Source: Cladocopium goreaui
Lineage: Eukaryota > Sar > Dinophyceae > Suessiales > Symbiodiniaceae
Reading direction: 5' to 3'
NCBI GenBank assembly: GCA_947184155.2
Contig: CAMXCT020000123.1
Coordinates: 15,001-79,000 of the forward strand
DNA length: 64,000 nt
Positions 25,301 to 34,701 of this stretch are shown here, one piece after another. Under the pieces are notes generated by a model that saw nothing but the letters and a program-made list of their open reading frames with translations, was not told the origin of the DNA and did not search any database. Numbering within the stretch: position 1 is the stretch's first letter; each line of letters opens with the position of its first letter. The position numbers and the translations under genes were made by a program.

Positions 25301-25351
25301 ACCATCGCTCTCCCATTTGTCAGCTAGGGAACCCGGAATGGTGTTGGCCAT
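22311..25351 (-). CDS. Intron-rich gene with central Ala/Lys repeat
   Basis: A true ATG at 25351 opens MANTIPGSLADKWESDG. The next protein-like piece is about 24968-24825 (EFRRLFDLDSNPCIAHCDAW, then LKRLFSYALRRWLAGG). After it come an acidic exon about 24689-24192 with a coiled-coil-like end (DETENLKQEVSTLRQDLL), a short acidic piece about 23770-23600, and 23462-23127 (basic/proline-rich). An exon about 23055-22498 has an acidic start, about 20 AK dipeptides and then ATFARRYKPTHPDGAARYQA. The last exon reads DPWWAHCIGALNASKA through VDSFLANDAVRN with stop at 22311. I recall the FARR block and the FLANDxxRN end from one expanded dinoflagellate family. The AK region suggests chromatin or DNA binding. 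Exon borders are approximate and the 23790-23127 part is least certain. Confidence 0.6.
24695..24775. repeat. Two-copy 36-bp direct repeat in an intron
   Basis: The phrase TTAGCATCACCAGTATTATA occurs at 24703 and again at 24739, each followed by CTATAACTA. It lies in the intron preceding the acidic exon at 24689. Confidence 0.8.
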
Positions 25352-25359
25352 GGGGGGAA

Positions 25360-26095
25360 GATCTCAGATGAGGTAATGGGGCAGGGAATGAAACTTGAAG
25401 CCAGAGCAACCTGATGATAGGAGGTTGAAGTATAAGAAAACATTTCTAGTTCACCCCAGTGGGTTTCAATGTCACTGCCTAAAGAACGAAACCTAAATCA
25501 TGCCGGCTCGACCAAGGCTGGAAACAGCGATGACTTCGAAGACGATGAGGGCATGGGCCAGGGAAGCGCTTCAGTGCATTCTTAAAATGGTGACGAACAC
25601 TTGTAGGATTTCAAGTGCATAGGCTGTAGTTATCATTCTTTCTGATTCAAATGGTGTAACTCATTCTCTAAGGTCCCAATCTTTCATGCTTTTGTTGATT
25701 TGAGGGCAATGGATACCCGATCAAGGGTGCAAAGGAGCACCAAATGCACTGAAATGTTGAAAAAACACCAAAATCCAAGAATCGCTCGCAGACAAAAATT
25801 ATCGCCGCCAGCAATAATTTCTGAAAGAGCGGAAATTTTGCATGCATTGGAAGTTGCAGGTCTATATGGGGGTTGTCCAAAATACCTTTTCCCGGACAGC
25901 CCTCAATCGCTCAGCCAATCGCGTAGCAACCGCGGTACCACAGTGAGCAATCGCGGAAGGGTTTGTTCTTCGTTGATCAGATCATATACATAAAATATAA
26001 GTTATGTATTATATAATGAGGATCCATGCGTGAACGCATTCGATTTCAAATTTGGGAACAAAATAAGCTCGCGCGGTCCGGAAACGGTCCGGAAA
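25360..26095. other. Spacer upstream of the 25351 ATG
   Basis: No credible exon. A minus-strand frame at 25880-25668 and plus frame at 25700-25993 look like chance. This is the likely promoter-side region of the minus-strand gene, but no defined element is visible. Confidence 0.3.
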
Positions 26096-26097
26096 AC

Positions 26098-26185
26098 TCA
26101 CAGTAGTACCAGCAGCAGTAGTACTAGTAGTACTAGTAGTACTAGTAGTACTAGTCGTACTAGTCGTAGTCGTAGTCGTAGTCGT

Positions 26186-26217
<32 letters not shown>

Positions 26218-26236
26218 TAGTAGTAGTAGTAGTACT
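26098..26236. repeat. AGT/CGT trinucleotide repeat
   Basis: AGTAGTACTAGT units grading into CGTAGT hexamers and ending in pure AGT. The plus-strand reading (Ser-Thr, then Ser-Arg repeats) mimics an SR-rich protein but is just the trinucleotide tract. Confidence 0.95.
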
Positions 26237-26289
26237 TGGATGGCCCGCGGGGTTGCTAAGTTTTACAATGTTTTACAGAAGTTGTAGGA

Positions 26290-26430
26290 CTTAGCTAATC
26301 ATTTTACATTGTTTGCTAGATAGGCTAATGACTTAGCTAAACCCTTAGCTAAAGGGTTAAGTTAACCATTTAGCTAAGGGTTTAGCCAAAGGGTTAGCCA
26401 ACTTGGCTAAGGGTTTAGCAAAGCAGCTAA
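26290..26430. repeat. TTAGCTAA-type short repeats
   Basis: Repeated words TTAGCTAA, AAGGGTTTAGC and GGGTTAGCC in both orientations, partly self-complementary. The AAGGGTTTAG words resemble the plant-type telomere repeat but are never tandem. Confidence 0.7.
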
Positions 26431-26657
26431 TGTATAGACAATAGCATTTTTTGAAGAAAAAAATCAATTTGTTTTCATGTTGTTTTCGAAAAAAACAAAT
26501 ATTTTTTCAATTTTCACAATGTGTTTTTTAAGATTCCATGGTGCATCAGCAAGCAGTGTGTAGCCAATGTGGCTGACCAGCATAGAAACCATGCAATCAC
26601 ACAATCCAGAAAAACAAACACTGCAAGGGAAGCAAACAACAACTGCAAGTGGGTTTT

Positions 26658-28812
26658 TCACCTGCATTCCACTGGCAGTAGCACCATGACCTGGCCATTT
26701 TTCAGGCCTCTGTGAAACAGAGAACATTTGATCTCAGAAGTGCTGACAAACTGTGGGTTATCTTGCGTTTTGCAAACCCAATGTGAAACATGTTTTTCCA
26801 TGACATCCCAAAAAGATAGCAAAGCTACATTCTCCCCATTGACTTCAGCAAAAAGCCACACTTCACAAATTTGTTTTGTTGATTTCAGCATTACCACATC
26901 TTTCTTGTTGGCCAATCCAGAAGGAGACAGATGTGCACAAACACACATATAGCAGGACTCAATAGTCTCCCCCCACATTTGTGCAAAGAGGTTGTTTACC
27001 TTCTTTGTTGCTTTGCACTTTTTTTTTAACCTGGCATGTTGCCCAAAGTAATCTTCATCAAGCAAAAGAGCCAAGTCATGAGCCACAACTTGCACCAAGA
27101 CATGCTTTTCATAGTTTCTGGTGTTTTGAATATCTTGGGAATACCTCTTGACAATTCGATGCTTCCTTTCATGCACCCAGCAGCTCACCAATAGAGAGAA
27201 TCTCTCGAGGTGTGACCCCAAATGCACCAACCAGTGGAATTTGCTGTGCATCCACTCGCTCCAGCCACATTCTTCATACTTGTCCTGGATCTGACTGACC
27301 TTGCTCCTGATGTTTTGAGGGGATGTGCATCCATGAGGAATGGCTTGTAAAAGCCCCAGCAAGTCTGCAACTGCAAGTAAAGCTTGACATTCTTTGTCAC
27401 AATGGCCAGATTTCAAAATGACAGTGAGAACAAACATCGCCAAAATTGGCATGAGTGCCAGCACTTCAGAAGCATTGCACTTGAAGGTCTGAGCTTCTTT
27501 GTTTGATTTCTGTCGTTTGGTGCTGAATAAGCTTTGTAAATTGATAGACTTGGATTGTGGCAATGTCCACAAAGCCATGTACCCTGCAATCATGGGGTAC
27601 AGGTTCTGTCCAGTTTTTTTGCCAGCACCTTCAAGAAAGAGGTAAATAGTTGTTTGACAAACACCACCCACACACATCAAATGCATCCAATCATGCATGA
27701 ACTGGCTTGCAGGCTTGAGAATAGGTCTTGGAGAAGTGTGCAAAGAATCATCAAATAGAAGCCCATGTGGCTGGTAATTCATGCCACTTGCTTGCTGCCA
27801 AAGATTGAAGTCAGCTTTGGACCTAGGCCAGTGGCACAAGCAGCAAACCCCAACATGGCATATATAGGGACCTTCACCCAATACAAAACCACACCATAAC
27901 AAAAAGTAAGCCCATAAACCCAGACACATAATGCCATAGTTGGTTCTCAGCCTTCGGATTGAATTCCAAATGTCATTGTCAGAAGTGAACACACAATCTG
28001 CCTCCTTCACATTATCTGTAAGTAAAATTTCTCCTCCTTCTTCATTTGTCAGCTTTGACCTTTTGGAGATAATGTTTCTGCATAGCAGGCAGCACCTGGT
28101 ACCACTGTCGCCCTTCACAGAAAACACTGCCCTATGTGCTGCCCCATCTTGCACAAGACACCCCAGTTGAATCCAGATCCTGCAATGGTCTCCATCAGGA
28201 CCTTTCAATAAAATCCCTCCTTCTTGAAGATCACACATAGCATTCTGATTTTTTTTTGATGATTGCTTTCATCAATTGTCCAATCCCAGCAAAACAGTGT
28301 GTCAGAAAGGATGACCTGCAACATGCCAGAGTCAGCCATGCACATTCCTGGCTTAAGACTTCAGATCCAAACTGTGCAATAGATGCATAGACAAGCCAGC
28401 ACTTGCGCCTGTTGTCAGCTGATAATACATTACCTGGCACCACCTCATCTGAATAGAGAATCAGCTGGTATGGTGAATGTGGTGTAGGAGGTGTCTTTTG
28501 CATGGTGTCCTTCAGCAACTTGTAGAACCCACCTCCTTGTCCAAAAGCTGCAAACAGTAGAGCATGCAAATTGACAATGGTAGCTGCGCATGGTTGCTCA
28601 CCTTCCAAGGCAACCTCACAGAACATAGGGCCATATTCATCATACTTTGAAAGTTCCTTGTGGGTTGCCTCCCTGATGTGTTTTCTCTGATGTAGGTCAA
28701 TGGCACCATGTTTTTGCACTTCTTCCAGCACACCTGCAAGTGCAGATGCAGTCATGTGAGGCAATTTCTTCCCCAAATAGTGCAGCCTTCTGAGCTTGGA
28801 ATCCCTGTCCAT
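26658..28812 (-). CDS. Second transposase-like protein, frameshifted at an A9 run
   Basis: True ATG at 28812 (MDRDSKLRRLHYLGKKLPHM). The frame ends shortly after LMKAIIKKKSE at 28231, then resumes in another frame from about 28245 (CDLQEGGILLKGPDGDHCRI) to 26658. The switch coincides with nine consecutive T on the plus strand (28249-28257), so one indel explains it. Landmarks: ILYSDEVVPGNVLSADNRRK, CCLLCRN (Cys pair), FMHDWMHLMCVGG, SKFHWLVHLGSHLERF and WVHERKHRIVKRY. The layout (acidic YSDE; HDxxH; FHxxxH then E) parallels the protein at 12840-14605, and I infer the same RNase-H-like transposase fold. Its partner gene with an Ala/Lys repeat lies 0.9 kb upstream. Either a pseudogene or a sequence error at the homopolymer. 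Confidence 0.7.
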
Positions 28813-28814
28813 GG

Positions 28815-29225
28815 CGCTGGGAGCTATATACCTGGAACCCACAGAATGAAGACAATAATTGGCCAACTGCTTTGTTATGTGACATTTCTCAATGTGAGCA
28901 AGAAAACTTCAACCATATGATATGTCTATTTCAAAAAATGAGATAGTGTTGCCCTAATGGCATTGCAATATATGCAAGGTTAAACCCAAGCTGCAAACAA
29001 CAGCTGACAAATTGCTGCAGCACATGCAGGCTGCAATGCTCTATAGTCAGCTTGCCCTATGCTATGAGATGTCTGTAGCCAATAGGCATGCACATGAATT
29101 GATACCATTGTTTCAATCCAGCTGCTGCAATCTGCAATCAAATCCAGCCATGTGGCTACAAAAGTTCATGGCTCATGAATACACCTGCTGTGTTACAAGC
29201 CTTTTGGCTGGAAAAGCTGTTGCAT
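28815..29225. other. Spacer between the two genes of the 26.6-30.7 kb unit
   Basis: No exon recognised. The sequence shares the TGCAAG/GCATG-rich style of the flanking genes, and directly precedes the 31-bp tandem repeat. Confidence 0.35.
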
Positions 29226-29354
29226 AATGCCATGCAAGCCAGGAGGCTACATGCCTCATGCCATGCAAGCCAGAAGGCTACATGTCCCATGCCATGCAAG
29301 CCAGGAGGCTACATGTCTCATGCCATGCAAGCCAGAAGGCTACATGTCTCATGG
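29226..29354. repeat. 31-bp tandem repeat, four copies
   Basis: Unit begins CCATGCAAGCCAGGAGGCTA and ends CATGTCTCATG, four near-identical copies. The period is not a multiple of three, so the plus-strand frames crossing it are chance. Confidence 0.9.
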
Positions 29355-29673
29355 TGGCAGACCACATGGTCACATGCACACTTCCTGGCAAACATGTCAG
29401 CACATTGGCTTTTCACACACTGCTGCATGTGGAGAAACACAAAGAAGTATTGCACAATGTATTGGGCACTAATTTGAATCTTGAACTGCACATGCAGGAA
29501 CAAGTAGACACTTCAAAGGCATGTGCAAACCCAGGAGTGATCTGTCAGCCTTTTTCCCAGCCAAAGCTTTCTAAGCTGCAAAGACATCTAAGAGATAAAC
29601 TTGCCACAGCTAAGATGACCCCTGCAAAGAAACATGTACTTATTAGTACACTTTGCACCCAAACTCAAATGGC

Positions 29674-30684
29674 TCAGCTGCAGTTGCTATCCCACAGCTC
29701 CACAGCAGTAGCTCTGGCTTTCTTGGCAAGCTCACAAGCATCCTCTTCTGAGTGGCCTGTTTTGATGGCCATTTGCTTGCACTTGTGGTAGTGCTTGTCA
29801 TAGTAATTCCTTGGTGTACTCTTGAGCTGAGCCTCAGAGGGAGGTGGGACCTTGTACTCCAAGATCTTGGCCTTTTTGGAGGCAGACACATTGCTGCTGG
29901 AAGGCCTTTTCATGATAGCTGGCTTGGGGGAAGCCTTTGCTTTGCCTTTGGCATTGGCCTTTGTCTTTGCCTTTGCTTTTGCTTTTGCCTTTGCACTTGC
30001 TTCCCTGTGCTTCAGTGCATTAAATGCTGCTGTCTCATAGTCAGGTTCCTCAGCCTGGGTGTCAAGGCTGTCATTGGACTGGCCTTTCTTGGTGCCAATG
30101 CTGTCCTTGGACTTGCCTTTCTGGGTAGAAGGTGTAGCAGCTGGCTCCTCTGTGGCATCAGGAGGGGCAGGTGTATTGCAAGGCAGCACCAGCTTGGAAT
30201 CAGTATTGTGGTTGGGTGCCTCACCTGGTGCATCCCCAAGAGCCAGTTGTGTCTTTGGCTTGAAGTTGTGGAGGGGTGCTTGGCTACCCTGCCCTTGGTC
30301 ATACTGGTGCTGACCAGGCCCTTCTCCATGATTGCCAATGCCCATGAGCCTGCTGCACATCATGTTGAACATGTGCATCATTGGTGTATTCATCATTTCA
30401 TTCATGCTGGGAGTGCTGCCTGCTGATGCAGACTGGTGCTGTTCAACTTTTGCAGGAGTGTTCCTAATGTGCTTGGAAGTGTTTCTCAGCACCACCTTCT
30501 TGGCAACAAGGTTGAACTGGTCAATCACTCTGGGGCATGGCTGGCCTGAAGCATAAGCAGCTTGGTAAACATCTTGGCAAAGTTCCTTGGGGTGCTCAGG
30601 GTACTTGGAAATGGTGCTGCACTTTGTAGTGCAAGTGGTGCTTGCAAAAGTGGCTTTGAACTCTTGCAGCATGTCATACATCAT
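29674..30684 (-). CDS. Ala/Lys-repeat protein, partner of the transposase-like gene
   Basis: An intact 336-residue frame from ATG 30684 (MMYDMLQEFKATFAS) to a stop at 29674. N-terminal third: globular, with HPKELCQDVYQAAYASG and a Met-rich stretch (MNEMMNTPMMHMFNMM). Middle: low-complexity Gln/Pro/Ser/Thr. Then AKAKAKAKAKTKANAKGKAK (about residues 235-255), a nuclear-signal-like KRPSSSNVSASKKAK, and a C-terminal block PRNYYDKHYHKCKQMAI through ACELAKKARATAVELW. The lysine-rich part suggests DNA binding in the nucleus, and the C-terminal YYxxxYH block is one I recall next to AK repeats in dinoflagellate proteins. No intron is needed. The ATG lies only about 50 bases from the 30-bp tandem array at 30732. 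Role unknown. Confidence 0.75.
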   Translation of the reverse strand: MMYDMLQEFKATFASTTCTTKCSTISKYPEHPKELCQDVYQAAYASGQPCPRVIDQFNLVAKKVVLRNTSKHIRNTPAKVEQHQSASAGSTPSMNEMMNTPMMHMFNMMCSRLMGIGNHGEGPGQHQYDQGQGSQAPLHNFKPKTQLALGDAPGEAPNHNTDSKLVLPCNTPAPPDATEEPAATPSTQKGKSKDSIGTKKGQSNDSLDTQAEEPDYETAAFNALKHREASAKAKAKAKAKTKANAKGKAKASPKPAIMKRPSSSNVSASKKAKILEYKVPPPSEAQLKSTPRNYYDKHYHKCKQMAIKTGHSEEDACELAKKARATAVELWDSNCS

Positions 30685-30731
30685 TCCCGAGAGCGCCTGC
30701 GAAGGGTTCTTCGTAAAAAAGCAGCCGTTAT

Positions 30732-31304
30732 ACTAGATCTTCACTCCTTCACATCTGCTGATCTAGATCTTCACACCCTCACACCTGCAGATCTAGATCT
30801 TCACACCTTCACACCTGCAGATCTAGATCTTCACACCTTCACATCTGCAGATCTAGATCTTCACACTCTCACATCTGCAGATCTAGATCTTCACACCCTC
30901 ACACCTGCAGATCTAGATCTTCACACCCTCACATCTGCAGATCTACATCTTCACACCCTCACATCTGCCGATCTAGATCTTCACACCTTCACATCTGCAG
31001 ATCTAGATCTTCACACCCTCACATCTGCAGATCTACATCTTCACAGCCTCACATCTGCCGATCTAGATCTTCACACCTTCACATCTGCAGATCTAGATCT
31101 TCACACCCTCATATCTGCAGATCTAGATCTTCACACCCTCACATCTGCAGATCTAGATCTTCACACCCTCACACCTGCAGATCTAGATCTTCACACCCTC
31201 ACACCTGCAGTTCTAGATCTTCACACCCTCACATCTGCAGATCTACATCTTCACACCCTCACATCTGCCGATCTACATCTTCACACCTTCACATCTGCAG
31301 ATCT
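30732..31304. repeat. 30-bp tandem repeat, about 19 copies
   Basis: Unit ATCTAGATCTTCACACCCTC followed by ACATCTGCAG, with only C/T-type and few other variants. Because 30 is a multiple of three, the plus strand stays open and would encode a decapeptide repeat, DLDLHTLTSA. The frame opens only at TTG (30562), so I do not call it a gene. The array begins immediately upstream of the minus-strand ATG at 30684. Confidence 0.95.
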
Positions 31305-31364
31305 CCTCTCGCTCTTCTTCTATTTCTCTCTTTAGGCGGGGGCGGTGCCGCCGGAGCGCCACGA

Positions 31365-31870
31365 AACGCAACCCTTTCGCACGAAATGGACGTTGGACGC
31401 CAAAAACTGAGGTAAAATTGCGATTTTACTTTGTCCATCGCAACCCTTTCGCACGAAATGGACGTTGGACGTTAAAAACTGAAAAAATTGCGACTTTGAG
31501 TGTCCCGCGCAACCCTTACGCACGAAATGGACGTTGGACGTCAAAAACTGAGGAAAAATTGCGACTTTGAGTTGTCAATCGCAACCCTTACGCACGAAAT
31601 GGACGTTGGACGTCAAAAACTGAGGAAAAATGCGACTTTGAGTTGTCAATCGCAACCCTTACGCACGAAATGGACGTTGGACGTCAAAAACTGAGGAAAA
31701 ATTGCGACTTTGAGTTGTCAATCGCAACCCTTACGCACGAAATGGACGTTGGACGCTGACGACTTTGAATGTCCCGCGCAACCTGCACGAAATGGACGTT
31801 GGCCGTCAAAACTGAGGAAAAATTGCGACTTTGAGTTGTCAATCGCAACCCTTACGCACGAAATGGACGT
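31365..31870. repeat. About 73-bp tandem repeat, 7-8 copies
   Basis: Units start CGCAACCCTTACGCACGAAA, continue TGGACGTTGGACGTCAAAAA and end with AAATTGCGACTTTGAGTTG. Starts at about 31366, 31439, 31509, 31581, 31654, 31727, 31778 (shortened) and 31845. The ACGTTGGACGT core is near-palindromic. Confidence 0.9.
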
Positions 31871-32880
31871 TGTGTGTAAAAGCGTCTGTGTGTAAAAGTG
31901 CAAAAGCGTTTGTGTGTAAAAGCGTCTGTGTGTAAAAGCGCCTGTGTGTAAAAGCTTCTGTGTGTAAAAGCGTCTGTGTGTAAAAGCGTCTGTGTGTAAA
32001 AGCGCCTGTGTGTAAAAGCTTCTGTGTGTAAAAGCCTCTGTGTGTGAAAGTTTGTGTGTAAAAAGTTCTGTGTGTAAAAGCTTCTGTGTGTAAAAGCTTC
32101 TGTGTGTAAAAGCGCCTGTGTGTAAAAGCTTCTGTGTGTAAAAGCCTCTGTGTGTAAAGGAGTCTGTGTGTAAAAGCTTCTGTGTGTAAAAGCAAAAGTC
32201 TGTGTGTAAAAGCGTCTGTGTGTAAAGCGCGTGTGTAAAAGCTTCTGTGTGTAAAAGCGTCTGTGTGTAAAAGCGTCTGTGTGTAAAAGCTTCTGTGTGT
32301 AAAAGCGCCTCTGTGTGTAAAAAAAGCCTCTGTGTGTAAAAGTTCTGTGTGTAAAGAGCCTGTGTGGAAAAAGCGCCTGTGTGTAAAGCTTCTGTGTGTA
32401 AAAGCGTTGTGTGTTGTGTGTAAAAAGTTCTGTGTGTAAAAGCTTCTGTGTGTAAAAGCTTCTGTGTGTAAAAGCGCCTGTGTGTAAAAGCTTCTGTGTG
32501 TAAAAGCCTCTGTGTGTAAAGGAGTCTGTGTGTAAAAGCTTCTGTGTGTAAAAGCAAAAGCGTTTGTGTGTAAAAGCGTCTGTGTGTAAAGCGTGTAAAA
32601 GCTTCCGTGTGTAAAAGCTTCTGTGTGTAAAAGCGTCTGTGTGTAAAAGCGCCTGTGTGTGAAAGTGTTGTGTGTAAAAAGCTTCTGTGTGTAAAGGACT
32701 CTGTGTGTAAAGGAGTCTGTGTGTAAAAGCGTTTGTGTGTGAAAGCGTGTGTGCGTGTGTAAAAAGCATCTGCGTGTAAAAGCGTCTGTGTGTAAAAGCG
32801 TCTGTGTGTAAAAGCGTTTGTGTGAAAGCGTGTGTGCGTGTGTAATAAGCATCTGCGTGTAGGAGCGTCTGTGTGTGATG
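31871..32880. repeat. 16-bp tandem repeat array, about 60 units
   Basis: Unit TGTGTGTAAAAGCGTC with variable last four bases (GTCT, CTTC, GCCT, CCTC). Occasional units lose one or more bases. All three minus-strand frames remain open for 305-410 codons, reading a 16-residue repeat of the kind FTHRRFYTQTLLHTEA. This follows from a 16-bp unit without stop codons on that strand. I do not consider these genes. Confidence 0.95.
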
Positions 32881-32889
32881 GCATTCTCA

Positions 32890-33935
32890 GTTTGGAACGC
32901 AGCGAACAAATCCTTTGCAGTGGATTGTGCAACTCTGCACCGACAAGCATAGTTTACCTCTTTACCTCTTTCCTTGGCTCAGATGTGAACGTAGAGACAA
33001 GATGCATTGTGTACAGAGTGAACATCCATATTCTTATATGTACGCTGAATGTTCGTGAAACAAGTGACGATTGGCAAACAGGTATCTTGAACATTTCTTG
33101 GACTTCTCGAGGTTTCTGTGGGGGCTGTCCCTGAGATCTCGAGAATTGCATTGTGACAATGTCAGTGTTTGTTTACGATGCAGTGGATCTATGTAAGTAC
33201 AGCACGAAAAAATATATGTAATGTTTTCATGGAAATGCATGAGCAGTGGACAAAAAATACTATTCGGGCCGATCCTGACATGCCGCCATTTTTAAGTCGG
33301 GACCTTATATGCAAATGAATAACATGTGGTTTGATGATTTGATGTGTTCATTGTAAGCTTCACTGTTGACACGTTCAGCCTTCAGTTTGCAGGACTCTGC
33401 GACAGTGGTTCTTTGCCATGTCAAACTCATGAGTGGCATTCTCAGTTCTTTTGTGGACATGTCCATGATGATTGTTTTGTGCACAGAGTGAACATTCTTA
33501 TTCCCATATGTACGCTGAATGTTCGTGAAACAAGTGATGATCGGAACGCATGGTTTTTGACAATGAAAATGATCTGATGCTGGTTTCACAGTGCGGTTGA
33601 TGTATTTATATATAGCATGTGTATTGTTTGCATGTTTGCCATTCTTTGATAGACGTTGTTCGGGAAGCAGCAGCTGAGTTTTGAGCTTGCAGGTCGTTCT
33701 CCAGAGGATGGTGTCTTCTTATCGCAAGCTCAGGAGTTGCGATCCCAGTCTCGAGCTTCACAGAGTATGTTTTGCGTTGGTCCATGCTAATTCACTGTTT
33801 CACGTTCAGACCATGTTGACCTCTTTGCTCTATAGATGTGAATTGATCATTCCTTGTCTTAGATGTGAGCAAATGGACAAGACAAGAGTCACGCATGGGG
33901 AAACAAAATACCATGCAGCATGAGCAAATAGTGTA
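32890..33935. other. Spacer upstream of the plus-strand gene cluster
   Basis: Contains a two-copy dispersed duplication: the phrase TACGCTGAATGTTCGTGAAA lies at about 33041 and again at about 33510, each preceded by an AGAGTGAACAT block. The rest may contain 5' exons of the kinase-like gene, but none is recognised. Similar phrases recur in other spacers of this cluster. Confidence 0.5.
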
Positions 33936-33938
33936 GGC

Positions 33939-34625
33939 ATGCTTGACAAGAGGTGGCCACATGGAGGTGCAGAAGAAGAGCAGAAGCGGTTTGACATGTA
34001 CCGTGGCAGTCTTTCGGACTGGATGGCCTTTTGTTATGGTCAGGTGTATCTTCGAAGTAGCCTTCCAGCTGGCAAGGATGGTATTTTGTTCCCAGGAAAC
34101 AGTTTCTATGGTCAGCAAGTGCCGCGCTTGTCGGCTGCAGATGTTGTCGCATCTATCACGGTCCAGGAAAAGTTGATGGCGGTCGGATTGGAAAAGGTTC
34201 GATTACTAGTTTCCAAGCAGCAGTGTGACGCCGACGGATGGTGGGAAGTCTGCAAGGAGTACATGAACATGTTGGAAGTGTTGTTCGAGTTCATGAGAAA
34301 AGGTGTTTTTCCGTGGGACGCAAAGCTGGACAACTTGGGCATCGCGCAGAGGGGCGTGGTCGGCAAGTGGGTGATGCACGATCTGGATGGTTTGCGTGCC
34401 GTGGGTGAGGAAGACAAATACAAGACTCTGGGAAAGGGGATGAGAATGATTTTCCAGAACCTTGTTTCCCAGGATCGAGGGTTCCTTGCCGAACTGCGGA
34501 GACAAGGTTTGATTGGAGATTCTTGGCACGAACAATTTCAGAAATTGCTTGACTTGGTCTCCACACACCTCGCACATCGTGAGTTGGGCAGTTTCTATTC
34601 AGATCTGAAACAGTGGCTTGCATAA
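33939..34625 (+). CDS. Protein-kinase-like ORF
   Basis: A 228-residue intact frame with a good ATG (MLDKRWPHGGAEEEQKRFDM). Around residues 126-150 it reads FPWDAKLDNLGI, a 10-odd residue gap, then VMHDLDG. This matches the order of a kinase catalytic loop (D-x-K-x-x-N) followed by a metal-binding D-x-D/DFG-like motif. The upstream glycine-rich loop and catalytic-lysine region are not clear, though AADVVASITVQEKLMAVGLE could be part of an N-lobe. I read it as a divergent or atypical kinase-fold protein, possibly missing an N-terminal exon. It heads a same-strand series of genes about 0.1-1 kb apart. The next coding segment starts about 75 bases downstream. Confidence 0.5.
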   Translation: MLDKRWPHGGAEEEQKRFDMYRGSLSDWMAFCYGQVYLRSSLPAGKDGILFPGNSFYGQQVPRLSAADVVASITVQEKLMAVGLEKVRLLVSKQQCDADGWWEVCKEYMNMLEVLFEFMRKGVFPWDAKLDNLGIAQRGVVGKWVMHDLDGLRAVGEEDKYKTLGKGMRMIFQNLVSQDRGFLAELRRQGLIGDSWHEQFQKLLDLVSTHLAHRELGSFYSDLKQWLA

Positions 34626-34701
34626 ATATATCTATATGTAAGGTTTTCTTTCTTTAATTCTATGTTGTTACGTTTTTTCCTGTACTTCTATTACTCAAGA
34701 A

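Noticed and set aside
26030..26287. SR-rich 85-codon ORF resembling a splicing-factor tail
   Set aside because: A translation of an AGT/CGT trinucleotide tract with no RNA-binding domain or exon context.
26290..26430. Interstitial telomere repeat
   Set aside because: AAGGGTTTAG-like words occur but never as tandem TTTAGGG; they are part of a TTAGCTAA-type repeat.
29226..29354. CRISPR-like regular repeats
   Set aside because: The 31-bp units are directly abutting with no spacers, in a eukaryotic context.
29752..30426. Plus-strand 224-codon hydrophobic ORF
   Set aside because: Antisense shadow of the AK-repeat gene at 29674-30684.
30562..31335. 257-codon plus-strand ORF with decapeptide repeats
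   Set aside because: Starts at TTG inside an antisense AK gene and is kept open by a 30-bp unit. No independent evidence of coding.
31718..32950. Three minus-strand ORFs of 305-410 codons
   Set aside because: Products of a 16-bp repeat without stop codons on that strand; identical repeat peptides in all frames.
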